Shown: positions 1 to 7,412 of the stretch, piece by piece
Numbering within the stretch: the stretch's first letter is position 1
How the letters are laid out: each line of letters begins with the position of its first letter
NCBI RefSeq assembly: GCF_003243515.1
Contig: NZ_QFRA01000009.1
Location: 1 to 64,000 of the forward strand
Source of the DNA: Corynebacterium kroppenstedtii
GTDB lineage: Bacteria > Actinomycetota > Actinomycetes > Mycobacteriales > Mycobacteriaceae
Length of the DNA stretch: 64,000 nucleotides
Direction: 5' to 3'
The notes under the pieces: generated by a model
The model's input: the letters and a program-made list of their open reading frames with translations, nothing else
Database searches by the model: none
Told to the model about the DNA's origin: nothing
Made by a program: the position numbers and the translations under genes

Positions 1-1777
1 TGATCTTCTTACCCAGCTGAATAGCCACAGGTGAGAACAGAATAATCGGAATAGCGAGCGCCGTCGTCACGTACCCAACTTCGAGCGAACTTAAGCCCAC
101 TGCCCCGGATAGCCAGAGAACAATGTACGGCATCATTCCGAAACTGAACAGTCGGGCCGCAAACGCAACAATGGTCACCGCAGAGAACGACGGGATGGCA
201 AACATGCGGACGTCAATCATGGCTTTGTCACCCTTAGCCAACTGCATCCACACCAACAGAACTAAACCAGCCAGGCTTACGCCGAAACCGATGAAGACTT
301 TGCCATCAGTCCAGCCATCATCCGGGCCGGTCAGGAGCGCATAGTTCAAGGCAAAGAGGAATACCGACGCCACAATGAGCGTGAGCCACGAGATCGGCGG
401 CACCGTCTCTTCAACCTGCTGGTCTTCAAGCTTCTCCACCTCGTCGAGGCGCCCCTCAGCGAGCAGGCGTGCTTTCCTATCTTCCAAAGTTTGCCGACGC
501 CACTGCTGCACGTCTTTTGGCACACCGATCAACGTTCCCACAATGATCAGTAACCCGATCGGAATGTTGATCGCGAAGATCCAGCGCCAGTCGAAGAATT
601 CGACAATGGCGCCACCGACGAGTGGGCCCAACGCCACCGCTGCAGCACCGGCCGCCATAAACACAGCCACCGCGCTTGTTCGCTGTTTCTCCTCGCCAGG
701 GCCAAAAACGTCGGAAAGAAGGGGCAAACTGGACCCGAAGACCATGGCACCCCCGGCGCCCTGAATGGCTCGAGCCACAATCATCCAGTTTTCAGCGTCC
801 GCCGTCATACATCCGACCGATGCAGCGACGAATACCAACTGCCCAACTATAAAGATGCCTCGGCGTCCAACCAAGTCGGACAGACTGCCGACCCCCAGCA
901 ACAATGCCGCGAACGCCAGGGTGTATGCGTTGACGATCCACTGTGAGCCCGACAATGACAACTTGAGGCTCTCGCCGATGTCCGGCAGTGCCACCAGGAC
1001 GATCGTCATGTCAAGGGTCATCATGAGCGAGGCAACAGATCCCGCTACGGTGGACCAAAACTTCGCGTGAGGGTAACGACGGCCAGTCGGTTTCTTCCCC
1101 GGTTTGGCCGGCTTCGTTTTCGCCCCGGAGTTTTTAGCCGTCTTTGTGGAAGGCTTCGTCTTTGTTGCAGGCTTTGTTTTGACTGCAGAGGACTGTGGCC
1201 CCGTTACGTCAGCGGCGGGTACGCCACCTCTGTCGGCGTCTCCGCTCACGAGGTCGTCGGGACGGGCATCCGCGTCCCCGACTTCAGGACGATCGAACGT
1301 CCCTACGGGCTGGGTATAAAGGCCCTGGTCATGAGAAGTGTCATCCTCTCGGCCCGGCGCGTCGTCTGCTCCGTCGTCGGTACCGAGGACCTCACCCTCA
1401 AGGATTTCGCCGTCATAGCCCGACGCACCCGTCGGCGATGAGGGAAAGCCTGGGTACCCCGATCCCGAGGGCTCCGACTCATCCTGCCGCTGGCGCTGTC
1501 CGCCACCGGTGAGCGGATGCCCCATAAAAGAAACCTCTTCTTCGGGGCGGAGAACATCGACTTCACGGCGCCGATGGCGGCCACCCGACGAGGTCAATTC
1601 CTTCAAACTTGGATCGAACGTGAGAAACGGAAACGCCGGCGCGTTACGTTCTTCCGGCGCCGACGCGTCATCCACGCCTGACGGATCACCCTTCCACGGG
1701 TCATACGCACTGTCCGCACTACCAGCTCGGCCAGCAAATTGGCTGTCCGACGCAGACGATGGCTCCTTAGAGTCCAC
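1..1777 (-). CDS. MFS drug exporter, EmrB/QacA type (3' end outside window)
   Basis: The visible part is 592 residues; the C-terminus lies beyond base 1. It is predicted to export small hydrophobic compounds across the cell membrane using the proton gradient. About 230 N-terminal residues are hydrophilic and end in a Lys/Thr/Pro-rich linker (repeats such as TKPATKTKPSTKT). Then come the first helices, with the DHA2-type motif TLDMTIVLVALPDIGESL, the loop motif GSLSDLVGRRG and the helix-5 type segment ALGPLVGGAIVEFFDWRWIF. A soluble loop follows a mid-protein helix (VPKDVQQWRR). The start is GTG at 1777: an in-frame stop lies just upstream, and GGGAGGAC precedes it at Shine-Dalgarno distance. 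The family is clear from the motifs; the substrate is unknown. The long cytoplasmic tail is unusual for this family. Confidence 0.88.
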   Translation of the reverse strand, partial: MDSKEPSSASDSQFAGRAGSADSAYDPWKGDPSGVDDASAPEERNAPAFPFLTFDPSLKELTSSGGRHRRREVDVLRPEEEVSFMGHPLTGGGQRQRQDESEPSGSGYPGFPSSPTGASGYDGEILEGEVLGTDDGADDAPGREDDTSHDQGLYTQPVGTFDRPEVGDADARPDDLVSGDADRGGVPAADVTGPQSSAVKTKPATKTKPSTKTAKNSGAKTKPAKPGKKPTGRRYPHAKFWSTVAGSVASLMMTLDMTIVLVALPDIGESLKLSLSGSQWIVNAYTLAFAALLLGVGSLSDLVGRRGIFIVGQLVFVAASVGCMTADAENWMIVARAIQGAGGAMVFGSSLPLLSDVFGPGEEKQRTSAVAVFMAAGAAAVALGPLVGGAIVEFFDWRWIFAINIPIGLLIIVGTLIGVPKDVQQWRRQTLEDRKARLLAEGRLDEVEKLEDQQVEETVPPISWLTLIVASVFLFALNYALLTGPDDGWTDGKVFIGFGVSLAGLVLLVWMQLAKGDKAMIDVRMFAIPSFSAVTIVAFAARLFSFGMMPYIVLWLSGAVGLSSLEVGYVTTALAIPIILFSPVAIQLGKKI

Positions 1778-2144
1778 GAGGTCCTCCCAGCGGGTAAAGC
1801 CGCCCCGGCCCTACGCAAAACGCAGTGCGACCACAACACACTGCTACCCCGCCACCGACATGGCCACGAGGCAGGCGTCGCCACTTAAAGAGGAGCAACC
1901 ACCGTGGGTTCACACCTTCGCTCGCGGCGATATGAAAAACGTAGAACAGAAACGCATTTAAGTTCGCTATCAACACTAGCTGTTCTTTGTCTGCCACGAA
2001 CAACCGGACAACGTGTTAAACGAACATCGGGCCGGTCTCGACACAGAGTTTGGCCCGACATTGGCCCGGCTGAGGATCACTCGGAGCACGGAATCCCACG
2101 AGTTCCCGTGGCCGGTCGTCGGCGAGCGTGGTTACACTAGCCCT
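1778..2144. other. Intergenic region between divergent genes
   Basis: I see no convincing gene here; the open frames are short and lack coding character. It must hold the promoters of the MFS gene (leftward) and the small gene at 2145 (rightward). The stretch at about 1930-2010 is AT-rich. A 7-bp inverted repeat, TCGGGCC at 2027-2033 and GGCCCGA at 2052-2058, could form a hairpin or an operator; its role is unknown. Confidence 0.5.
2133..2138 (+). promoter_or_regulatory. -10 box (TACACT) of a probable leaderless transcript
   Basis: TACACT lies six bases upstream of the ATG at 2145, so the expected transcription start falls at or next to the start codon. No Shine-Dalgarno sequence is present. 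The same arrangement recurs at several other genes in the window. Confidence 0.5.
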
Positions 2145-2331
2145 ATGACTGATTCCTCCACGACAACTAACCAACAATCAATTCCCACTCTGTCCACCGA
2201 CCGCTACACCATCCCTGCACTGGGCTTTACATGTCACGCTGACGAGCGACGAGGTCGAGGCGATCAATGCCCTCACCAAATCCGACGGCCGTGAGAAGGA
2301 CCAGGACCCCGACGAGTACGAAGAATTCTAA
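2145..2331 (+). pseudogene. Small acidic protein gene with a one-base frameshift
   Basis: Reading from the ATG at 2145 gives about 28 plausible residues (MTDSSTTTNQ...TIPALG), then an Arg/His-rich shadow-like tail ending at 2294. From about 2230 a different frame is clearly coding-like, with G/C at most third positions, and encodes VTLTSDEVEAINALTKSDG followed by an acidic end (DPDEYEEF) and TAA at 2329-2331. Removing one T from the TTT at 2226-2228 joins the two into one protein of about 61 residues. This may be a sequencing error or a true frameshift. I do not recognise a function. It precedes a YtxH-like gene in the same direction. Confidence 0.5.
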
Positions 2332-2364
2332 CTCCAACCGACGCCACCACACGAAAGAAAACAT

Positions 2365-2625
2365 ATGCGTTTGACTACGTTCATCGCCGGTGCCACAGCG
2401 GGCTACGTCATGGGCACGAAGGCAGGTCGGAAGCGTTACGACCAGATCCGACGAGGCTATGAGGCAGCGATTAACTCCCCCGTCGCCAAATCGGCCCTCC
2501 ACGCGGGGAGGAAGGCATTAGCCAACGCTCTGGACCCGGAACCGCGGATGCGTGAACTCCGGGCGCGGAACATCAGGACCCGGCACGACGACGACACCAC
2601 CATTTACGTTCCCGACGAGAACTAA
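2365..2625 (+). CDS. YtxH-like small protein
   Basis: The product is 86 residues. The N-terminus is a short hydrophobic glycine-containing segment (FIAGATAGYVMGTKAGRKRY), which is the YtxH-type signature of small membrane-associated proteins, followed by a charged amphipathic region and an acidic C-terminus. GAAAGAAAA lies just upstream of the ATG. It sits next to dnaG, like a small gene in the mycobacterial dnaG neighbourhood. The molecular function is not known; a membrane-linked role is inferred from the glycine-rich helix. Confidence 0.7.
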   Translation: MRLTTFIAGATAGYVMGTKAGRKRYDQIRRGYEAAINSPVAKSALHAGRKALANALDPEPRMRELRARNIRTRHDDDTTIYVPDEN

Positions 2626-2695
2626 CGAGGCGACGGCAGATGCCGTGCGGGTGGAAGCTGGGCGGCGCGGGTGGCGCAGAGTTGACCGGCTGGCC

Positions 2696-4633
2696 TTATA
2701 AGGGCCGCTGCGTCGCCTGCTTAATCAAACCGGTCCTGTATTGCTCGAGCGCCACCAAATCGCCGAACAGGTTGTTGTACTCGTCGTCGCTCGGCCGCAG
2801 GCGTTCCAGCGTCGACTTGAGCTCGGCAATCTGGTTGCCCACCCACACTGCTTGAAGGCGCACCATCGTGCTCCGCACGAACCACTCCATGTTTTCACCC
2901 TCATAGTGGATCGGCTCCACCATGAGCTCAGTCACCATCGACTCCCCCATCGGCTGCGGAAGATTCTCAATAACCTTCGTCACCCACGAGTTCCCGCCCG
3001 ACTCCACATCCGCGGCCGCAGCGCACCCCCCGGCGCGACGAATCCCCTCGGATATTTCCCGGTAGGTGGGGTGCCGGAAGCTCTCGGCGGGCAGAACATC
3101 GAACAATTCAGCGGCGGCAGCTGGTTCTTGCAGGGCGATCTTGAGCGCCTCCCGTTCCCCTACGAGTTCGCCGTTGCGGGGGTTTGGCCTGGTGAAACGC
3201 GGCTGGTTGGAGCCCTGTGGGCCATTCGCGGCCGGGGATTTCACGCTCCACGTATTCCGCTGCTGGCGTGCTCGTCCACGTTTCAGCCCGGACGATTGTG
3301 GCTTGCGGGCGGCCCGTCGGACAGCGGCTTCGACGTCGCTCACATCATCCCAGCCGAGCCACCCGGACAGCTTCCTGGCGTACGCCTTCTGCAATGCGGT
3401 GTCTTTGACGCTGGCGACCGCGGGCGCAACGGCCTCCATGGCCTGCAACCGCCCTTCCGGTGTGTGAAGGTCAAACGAGGCGAGCGTCGTTCGTACGACA
3501 AACTCCACCATTGGAATCCGGGACATCACCAAATCACGCACTGCGGCGTCGCCGCCGGACAAGCGCAAGTCGCACGGGTCCTGACCATTCGGTGCGACCG
3601 AGACGAAGCTTTTGCCCAGGAACTCCTGGTTTCCTTCGAAGGCACGCATGGCTGCTTTCTGCCCGGCTTCATCGCCGTCGAAGGTATAAATCATCTCGCC
3701 GCGGAAGTGGGAGTCATCCAGCATGAGGCGCCGCACCATCTGCAAGTGGTCCGCCCCGAACGCTGTTCCACACGCGGCAACCGCCGTCGTCACGCCTGCG
3801 GCGTGCATGGCCATCACATCCGTGTAGCCCTCAACAATGACTGCCTGGTGGCGCTCGGCAATATTCTTCTTCGCCTGGTCAATTCCGAACAGCACCTTCG
3901 ACTTCTTGTACAACAAGGTCTCCGGGGTGTTCATGTACTTCCCCAACTTGTCGTCGTCGAAGAGTTTGCGGGCACCGAAGCCAATGACATCGTTCGCGGT
4001 GTTGCGGATCGGCCAGGTCAGACGTCGATGAAACCGGTCAATCGGCCCACGACGACCCTGGGAAGTCACCCCGGCGGCCTCCAACTCTTTGACATCAAAC
4101 CCCTTGCGGAGCAGGAACTTTGTCAACGTGTCCCATCCGCCCGGCGCGTAGCCACACCCAAACTGCTCCGCGTGTTCCTGAGAAAAACCACGGTCGAGTA
4201 AGAACTGCCGTGCCGGCGCAGCTTCATCGGTATCCAGGTGCTCGCGGTAAAACTCCTGGGTGGCTTTATTAATGGCGACGAGTCGCTGACGAGTTCCCGG
4301 TTCCTCCCGACGTCCCGGCCCACCACCTTGATAGTTAATGGTGTAACCAATGCGCTCCGCACACTGTTCGACGGCCTCGGGAAACGACACCTGCTCCATT
4401 TCCATGAGGAAGCTGAAAACATCGCCACCCTTTCCCGTCGAAAAGCAGTGGTAGTACCCCTTGTTTGGGCGGACATGGAAACTCGGGGTCTTCTCGTCTT
4501 TAAAGGGCGATAGCCCCTTGAGCGAATCTGAGCCGGCGGGTTTTAGCTGCACATATTCACCCACGATCTCCTCGATCGGCGTGCGCTCACGGATCGCATC
4601 GATGTCACTCTCCGGGATTCGTCCTCTGGCCAT
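2696..4633 (-). CDS. dnaG: DNA primase DnaG
   Basis: The product is 645 residues and makes RNA primers for lagging-strand synthesis at the replication fork. The order is an N-terminal CHC2-type domain (about 1-100), the primase core with Toprim motifs (VEGYTDVMAMH; DGDEAGQKAA) and a C-terminal helicase-interaction region (about 480-645). The zinc site is degraded: where most primases have Cys-x2-His and Cys-x2-Cys, this protein has S42, K45, C63 and T66, so only one ligand remains, although the surrounding fold sequence (DEKTPSFHVRP, GYYHCF) is intact. The rest looks fully functional. dgt lies downstream of the neighbouring RNase gene, as in the conserved actinobacterial dnaG/dgt neighbourhood. 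Confidence 0.96.
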   Translation of the reverse strand: MARGRIPESDIDAIRERTPIEEIVGEYVQLKPAGSDSLKGLSPFKDEKTPSFHVRPNKGYYHCFSTGKGGDVFSFLMEMEQVSFPEAVEQCAERIGYTINYQGGGPGRREEPGTRQRLVAINKATQEFYREHLDTDEAAPARQFLLDRGFSQEHAEQFGCGYAPGGWDTLTKFLLRKGFDVKELEAAGVTSQGRRGPIDRFHRRLTWPIRNTANDVIGFGARKLFDDDKLGKYMNTPETLLYKKSKVLFGIDQAKKNIAERHQAVIVEGYTDVMAMHAAGVTTAVAACGTAFGADHLQMVRRLMLDDSHFRGEMIYTFDGDEAGQKAAMRAFEGNQEFLGKSFVSVAPNGQDPCDLRLSGGDAAVRDLVMSRIPMVEFVVRTTLASFDLHTPEGRLQAMEAVAPAVASVKDTALQKAYARKLSGWLGWDDVSDVEAAVRRAARKPQSSGLKRGRARQQRNTWSVKSPAANGPQGSNQPRFTRPNPRNGELVGEREALKIALQEPAAAAELFDVLPAESFRHPTYREISEGIRRAGGCAAAADVESGGNSWVTKVIENLPQPMGESMVTELMVEPIHYEGENMEWFVRSTMVRLQAVWVGNQIAELKSTLERLRPSDDEYNNLFGDLVALEQYRTGLIKQATQRPL

Positions 4634-4695
4634 GGCAACTATGCTACGTCGTCATGTCAAGCCCGAGGAGTGCCGTGACATTCGCCAGGGTATGA

Positions 4696-4701
4696 CACAA
4701 T
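4696..4701 (+). promoter_or_regulatory. -10 box (CACAAT) for the secreted RNase gene, probably leaderless
   Basis: CACAAT lies seven bases before the ATG at 4709 and no Shine-Dalgarno is present. The 75-base gap to the divergent dnaG start must hold both promoters. An alternative -10, TATGAC, starts at 4691. Confidence 0.4.
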
Positions 4702-4708
4702 ATCGACC

Positions 4709-5272
4709 ATGCCGGGTGCATCTCAGAAGAACACACAGGACGGATCACGGAACGCTCGACGGGGGCGTCACGTGTTGTCCCCTCGTACGTTGACGTCGAT
4801 TCTTGGTGCTGTGGTGGCGGGTGCGGTTGGCCTGTGGGGGTGGGATTCCGTCAACAACCCGAGCCACAACGGATCGCAGGGCGGCGGGTCATCAACTGAG
4901 TCATCGAGCGGGCCGTCGGGAGGGTTCGGCAGCGGCTCGTCGAGTGGCTCGCATAAGGGGTCATCGAGCTCTATCCCAGCGTGCAACGCGAACCAGCTGC
5001 CTGATCAGGCACGCGTGGTCGTCGACGATATCAAGTCCGGTGGGCCATTTGATTACCCGCAGAAGGACGGTTCCCACTTCGGGAATTATGAGAACGCACT
5101 CCCTCACAAGAAGAACAACTACTACCGCGAATACACCGTCGACGAGGATAAGACGGATCACAGCCGCGGGCCTGCCAGGATCATTACGGGTGGTTCGACG
5201 GCCACGCACCCCGACGTGTGGTACTACACCAGCGACCACTACTCATCATTCTGTGAGATGCAGGAAAACTAA
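4709..5272 (+). CDS. Secreted or membrane-anchored guanyl-specific ribonuclease (RNase Sa/N1 family)
   Basis: The product is 187 residues. A basic N-terminus is followed by one hydrophobic segment (about 24-43, uncleaved anchor or signal), then a Gly/Ser-rich linker of about 45 residues. The C-terminal domain of about 95 residues has the microbial RNase catalytic set: Glu in YREYTV, Arg in ARIITGG and His in the SDHYSSF end motif, corresponding to Glu54, Arg69 and His85 of RNase Sa. Two cysteines (in IPACN and SSFCEM) could form the disulfide typical of this family. It should cut single-stranded RNA after guanosine outside the membrane. No barstar-like inhibitor gene is adjacent. The start is supported by the leaderless-type -10 box. 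Confidence 0.85.
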   Translation: MPGASQKNTQDGSRNARRGRHVLSPRTLTSILGAVVAGAVGLWGWDSVNNPSHNGSQGGGSSTESSSGPSGGFGSGSSSGSHKGSSSSIPACNANQLPDQARVVVDDIKSGGPFDYPQKDGSHFGNYENALPHKKNNYYREYTVDEDKTDHSRGPARIITGGSTATHPDVWYYTSDHYSSFCEMQEN

Positions 5273-5292
5273 CTCGCCCCGCTAGCTCCCCA

Positions 5293-6618
5293 CTAACTCC
5301 ACCCGGCTGACCAATCCCGAGCCGACCTATCCAACCGCTCGAGCCGCGACTCCGTCATCGAGGCCAACTGGTCAATGACGACGCGCAACCGCTCGGCGTC
5401 CGTCGAGGCCTCATTCCACCAGCCTTGGTACAGCGGATCCAAGCTCGTCGGCGCGCCCGCATACAGATAATCCTTCACGCGGAACAACCGATCACACTGA
5501 CGCTCCTGGTTCTTCTGGTGCAGCGACTGATCCATGACGTAGAGCACCGCCACCGACTTCAACAGTGTGATTTCAGCCACAATATCGGGTGGTACGACTA
5601 CATCGCTGGAAAACCTCCCAGCGGCCATCTCCTCCGTCCACGCGGACTCGTCCCCATTCGTCATCGCCAATCGAGTCGCAGCGACCGTCGCAGAAACATA
5701 GCGCCCCACCAGCTGCGATGTCATCGCCTTCAAGGACACCGAGGCGCCCAACGTCCCGTCATAATCAGCTGCCTCGGCAATGACCGGCAGCTGGCACAAC
5801 CGGCCCGCAGCCTCAACGAGTTCATCGGGATCGCCGCCAAAGACACCCGCGCCCTCTTGCGCTAACTGGGCAATCTCGACCAGGTCCCACAACACGTTGA
5901 GGCTGACTCGACCCGACAAAACGGCGTCCTCCACGTCGTGCACCGAGTAGGCGATATCGTCACTGACGTCCATAATCTGGGCTTCCAGACACTTCCTGCC
6001 CTCGGGAGCACCGCGACGAATCCACTCCAACAGCGGCGCATCCTCGTCATAGGCCGAATACTTCTTCCGCTCCACCCCCTGCGGGCTCGATGCCGTCCAG
6101 GGGTACTTACACGTCGCATCCAACGACGCACGCGTCAAATTCAACCCCACACTCACCGGGTGGCCGTCGCGAACATCACACACTTTCGCTTCCAGGCGGC
6201 TCAAGATACGCAATGTCTGGGCATTCCCCTCAAAACCCCCACAATCCTGCGCAAGCTCGTCCAAAGCCCGCTCCCCGTTGTGGCCATAGGGCGGATGCCC
6301 AATGTCATGACTAAGACCCGCCAACTCAGCCAAATCAGTGTCCACCCCGAGCCCCGCGGCAATGCCTCGACTGATCTGGGCCACCTCAAGGCTATGGGTT
6401 AACCGAGTTCGCGGCGTATCCCCCGTCTGCGGAGTGACCACCTGCGTCTTATCCGCTAACCGGCGCAACGCGGCGGAATGCAGCACCCGGGCGCGATCCC
6501 GATCAAAATCATCCCGCATCTCCGGCGTAGACCCCCCCAGTTGAGCACCCTTCGGCCCCTCCATCACCCGGCGCTCATAATCCCGCTCTGAATACGGGTA
6601 CACCTTCCGCAATCTCAT
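5293..6618 (-). CDS. dgt: dGTP triphosphohydrolase-like protein (HD domain)
   Basis: The product is 441 residues and belongs to the family that hydrolyses dNTPs, classically dGTP to deoxyguanosine and triphosphate. The HD metal site is visible as RLTHSLEVAQ and GLSHDIGHPPYGHNGE, with a later conserved Asp in ISDDIAY-like context (DVSDDIAYSVHD). The N-terminus (YSERDYERR) is typical of the actinobacterial type-2 subfamily. It is convergent with the RNase gene, with 20 bases between them. Neighbouring dnaG suggests a link to replication and nucleotide-pool control. Substrate preference cannot be read from sequence. Confidence 0.92.
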   Translation of the reverse strand: MRLRKVYPYSERDYERRVMEGPKGAQLGGSTPEMRDDFDRDRARVLHSAALRRLADKTQVVTPQTGDTPRTRLTHSLEVAQISRGIAAGLGVDTDLAELAGLSHDIGHPPYGHNGERALDELAQDCGGFEGNAQTLRILSRLEAKVCDVRDGHPVSVGLNLTRASLDATCKYPWTASSPQGVERKKYSAYDEDAPLLEWIRRGAPEGRKCLEAQIMDVSDDIAYSVHDVEDAVLSGRVSLNVLWDLVEIAQLAQEGAGVFGGDPDELVEAAGRLCQLPVIAEAADYDGTLGASVSLKAMTSQLVGRYVSATVAATRLAMTNGDESAWTEEMAAGRFSSDVVVPPDIVAEITLLKSVAVLYVMDQSLHQKNQERQCDRLFRVKDYLYAGAPTSLDPLYQGWWNEASTDAERLRVVIDQLASMTESRLERLDRSARDWSAGWS

Positions 6619-6648
6619 GCCCGCTATTGTCCCACTACACGCCGCACA

Positions 6649-7329
6649 TCATTCGAGGCGCGCCTGCTTCAACAAATCCTCTACACCTTGCTCAGACATC
6701 ACATTGGACCGATGCGTCGCCTGATAAAAAATCAAACCACCAGTCTCATACAGAATCCCCGAGAACTGCGCATCACGCGACCACACCGACGGCCCGTGGC
6801 GCGTGGACACTGAATGCGTCGCAAATCCTTGATCCCGAACCATCGTCCGAGCGCGCAACGCATGCCACGGATCGGTCACTACCACCGCCGAGGACCAATG
6901 ACGTTTCTCGTTATGCGAATACTCCACAAAAGCCCGCGCAGAAGTCAAAGTATCCGAGCCACCACTGATGGGAACGATTGCCGATGACGGCACACCCAGC
7001 TTTTCCAAATACATCTTGCCGGCCTCAGCCTCAGTGTACTGGTCCCCCTCCTGTTTACCGCCCAATGTTGCGATAACGGGAGCAGTACCCTCCTGGTACA
7101 TCGTGGCGGCCTTGTCTAGGCGGGCGGCAAACCATTCACTCGGCGTCCCGTTGTACTGCGCGGCCCCCATCACCACGATCACATCAGAGGGCGTGTCGTC
7201 ATCATGGCGGGCAAACTGCCAAATCCTCAACGCCGTGCCGCAGACCAACACAGCGGTGATCAACACAGCACCAACCACCACACGCCAGAGAGTCCGGCCC
7301 AACCAATGCCCCACACGTCCTCCATCCAC
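6649..7329 (-). CDS. YdcF/SanA-like DUF218 membrane protein
   Basis: The product is 226 residues. One N-terminal membrane segment (about 11-32) is followed by a DUF218 domain with the typical strand VIVVMGAAQYNGTPS, the GGKQEGDQYTEAE motif and the later VVTDPWHALRA motif. The domain is probably outside the membrane. Members of this family are linked to envelope functions, but the reaction is not established. It lies 30 bases upstream of the dgt start and probably shares its transcript. Confidence 0.85.
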   Translation of the reverse strand: MDGGRVGHWLGRTLWRVVVGAVLITAVLVCGTALRIWQFARHDDDTPSDVIVVMGAAQYNGTPSEWFAARLDKAATMYQEGTAPVIATLGGKQEGDQYTEAEAGKMYLEKLGVPSSAIVPISGGSDTLTSARAFVEYSHNEKRHWSSAVVVTDPWHALRARTMVRDQGFATHSVSTRHGPSVWSRDAQFSGILYETGGLIFYQATHRSNVMSEQGVEDLLKQARLE

Positions 7330-7412
7330 GACCGCCAGGTACAGCCCGCTAACCTACACCCAAACACATGCGTGCAGGCAAACACTCTACAGTTTTCTCT
7401 ATTCTTTAGATC

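Noticed and set aside
2741..4201. Long open frame opposite dnaG
   Set aside because: It is a mirror of the dnaG codons and lacks any family motif; dnaG on the other strand is certain.
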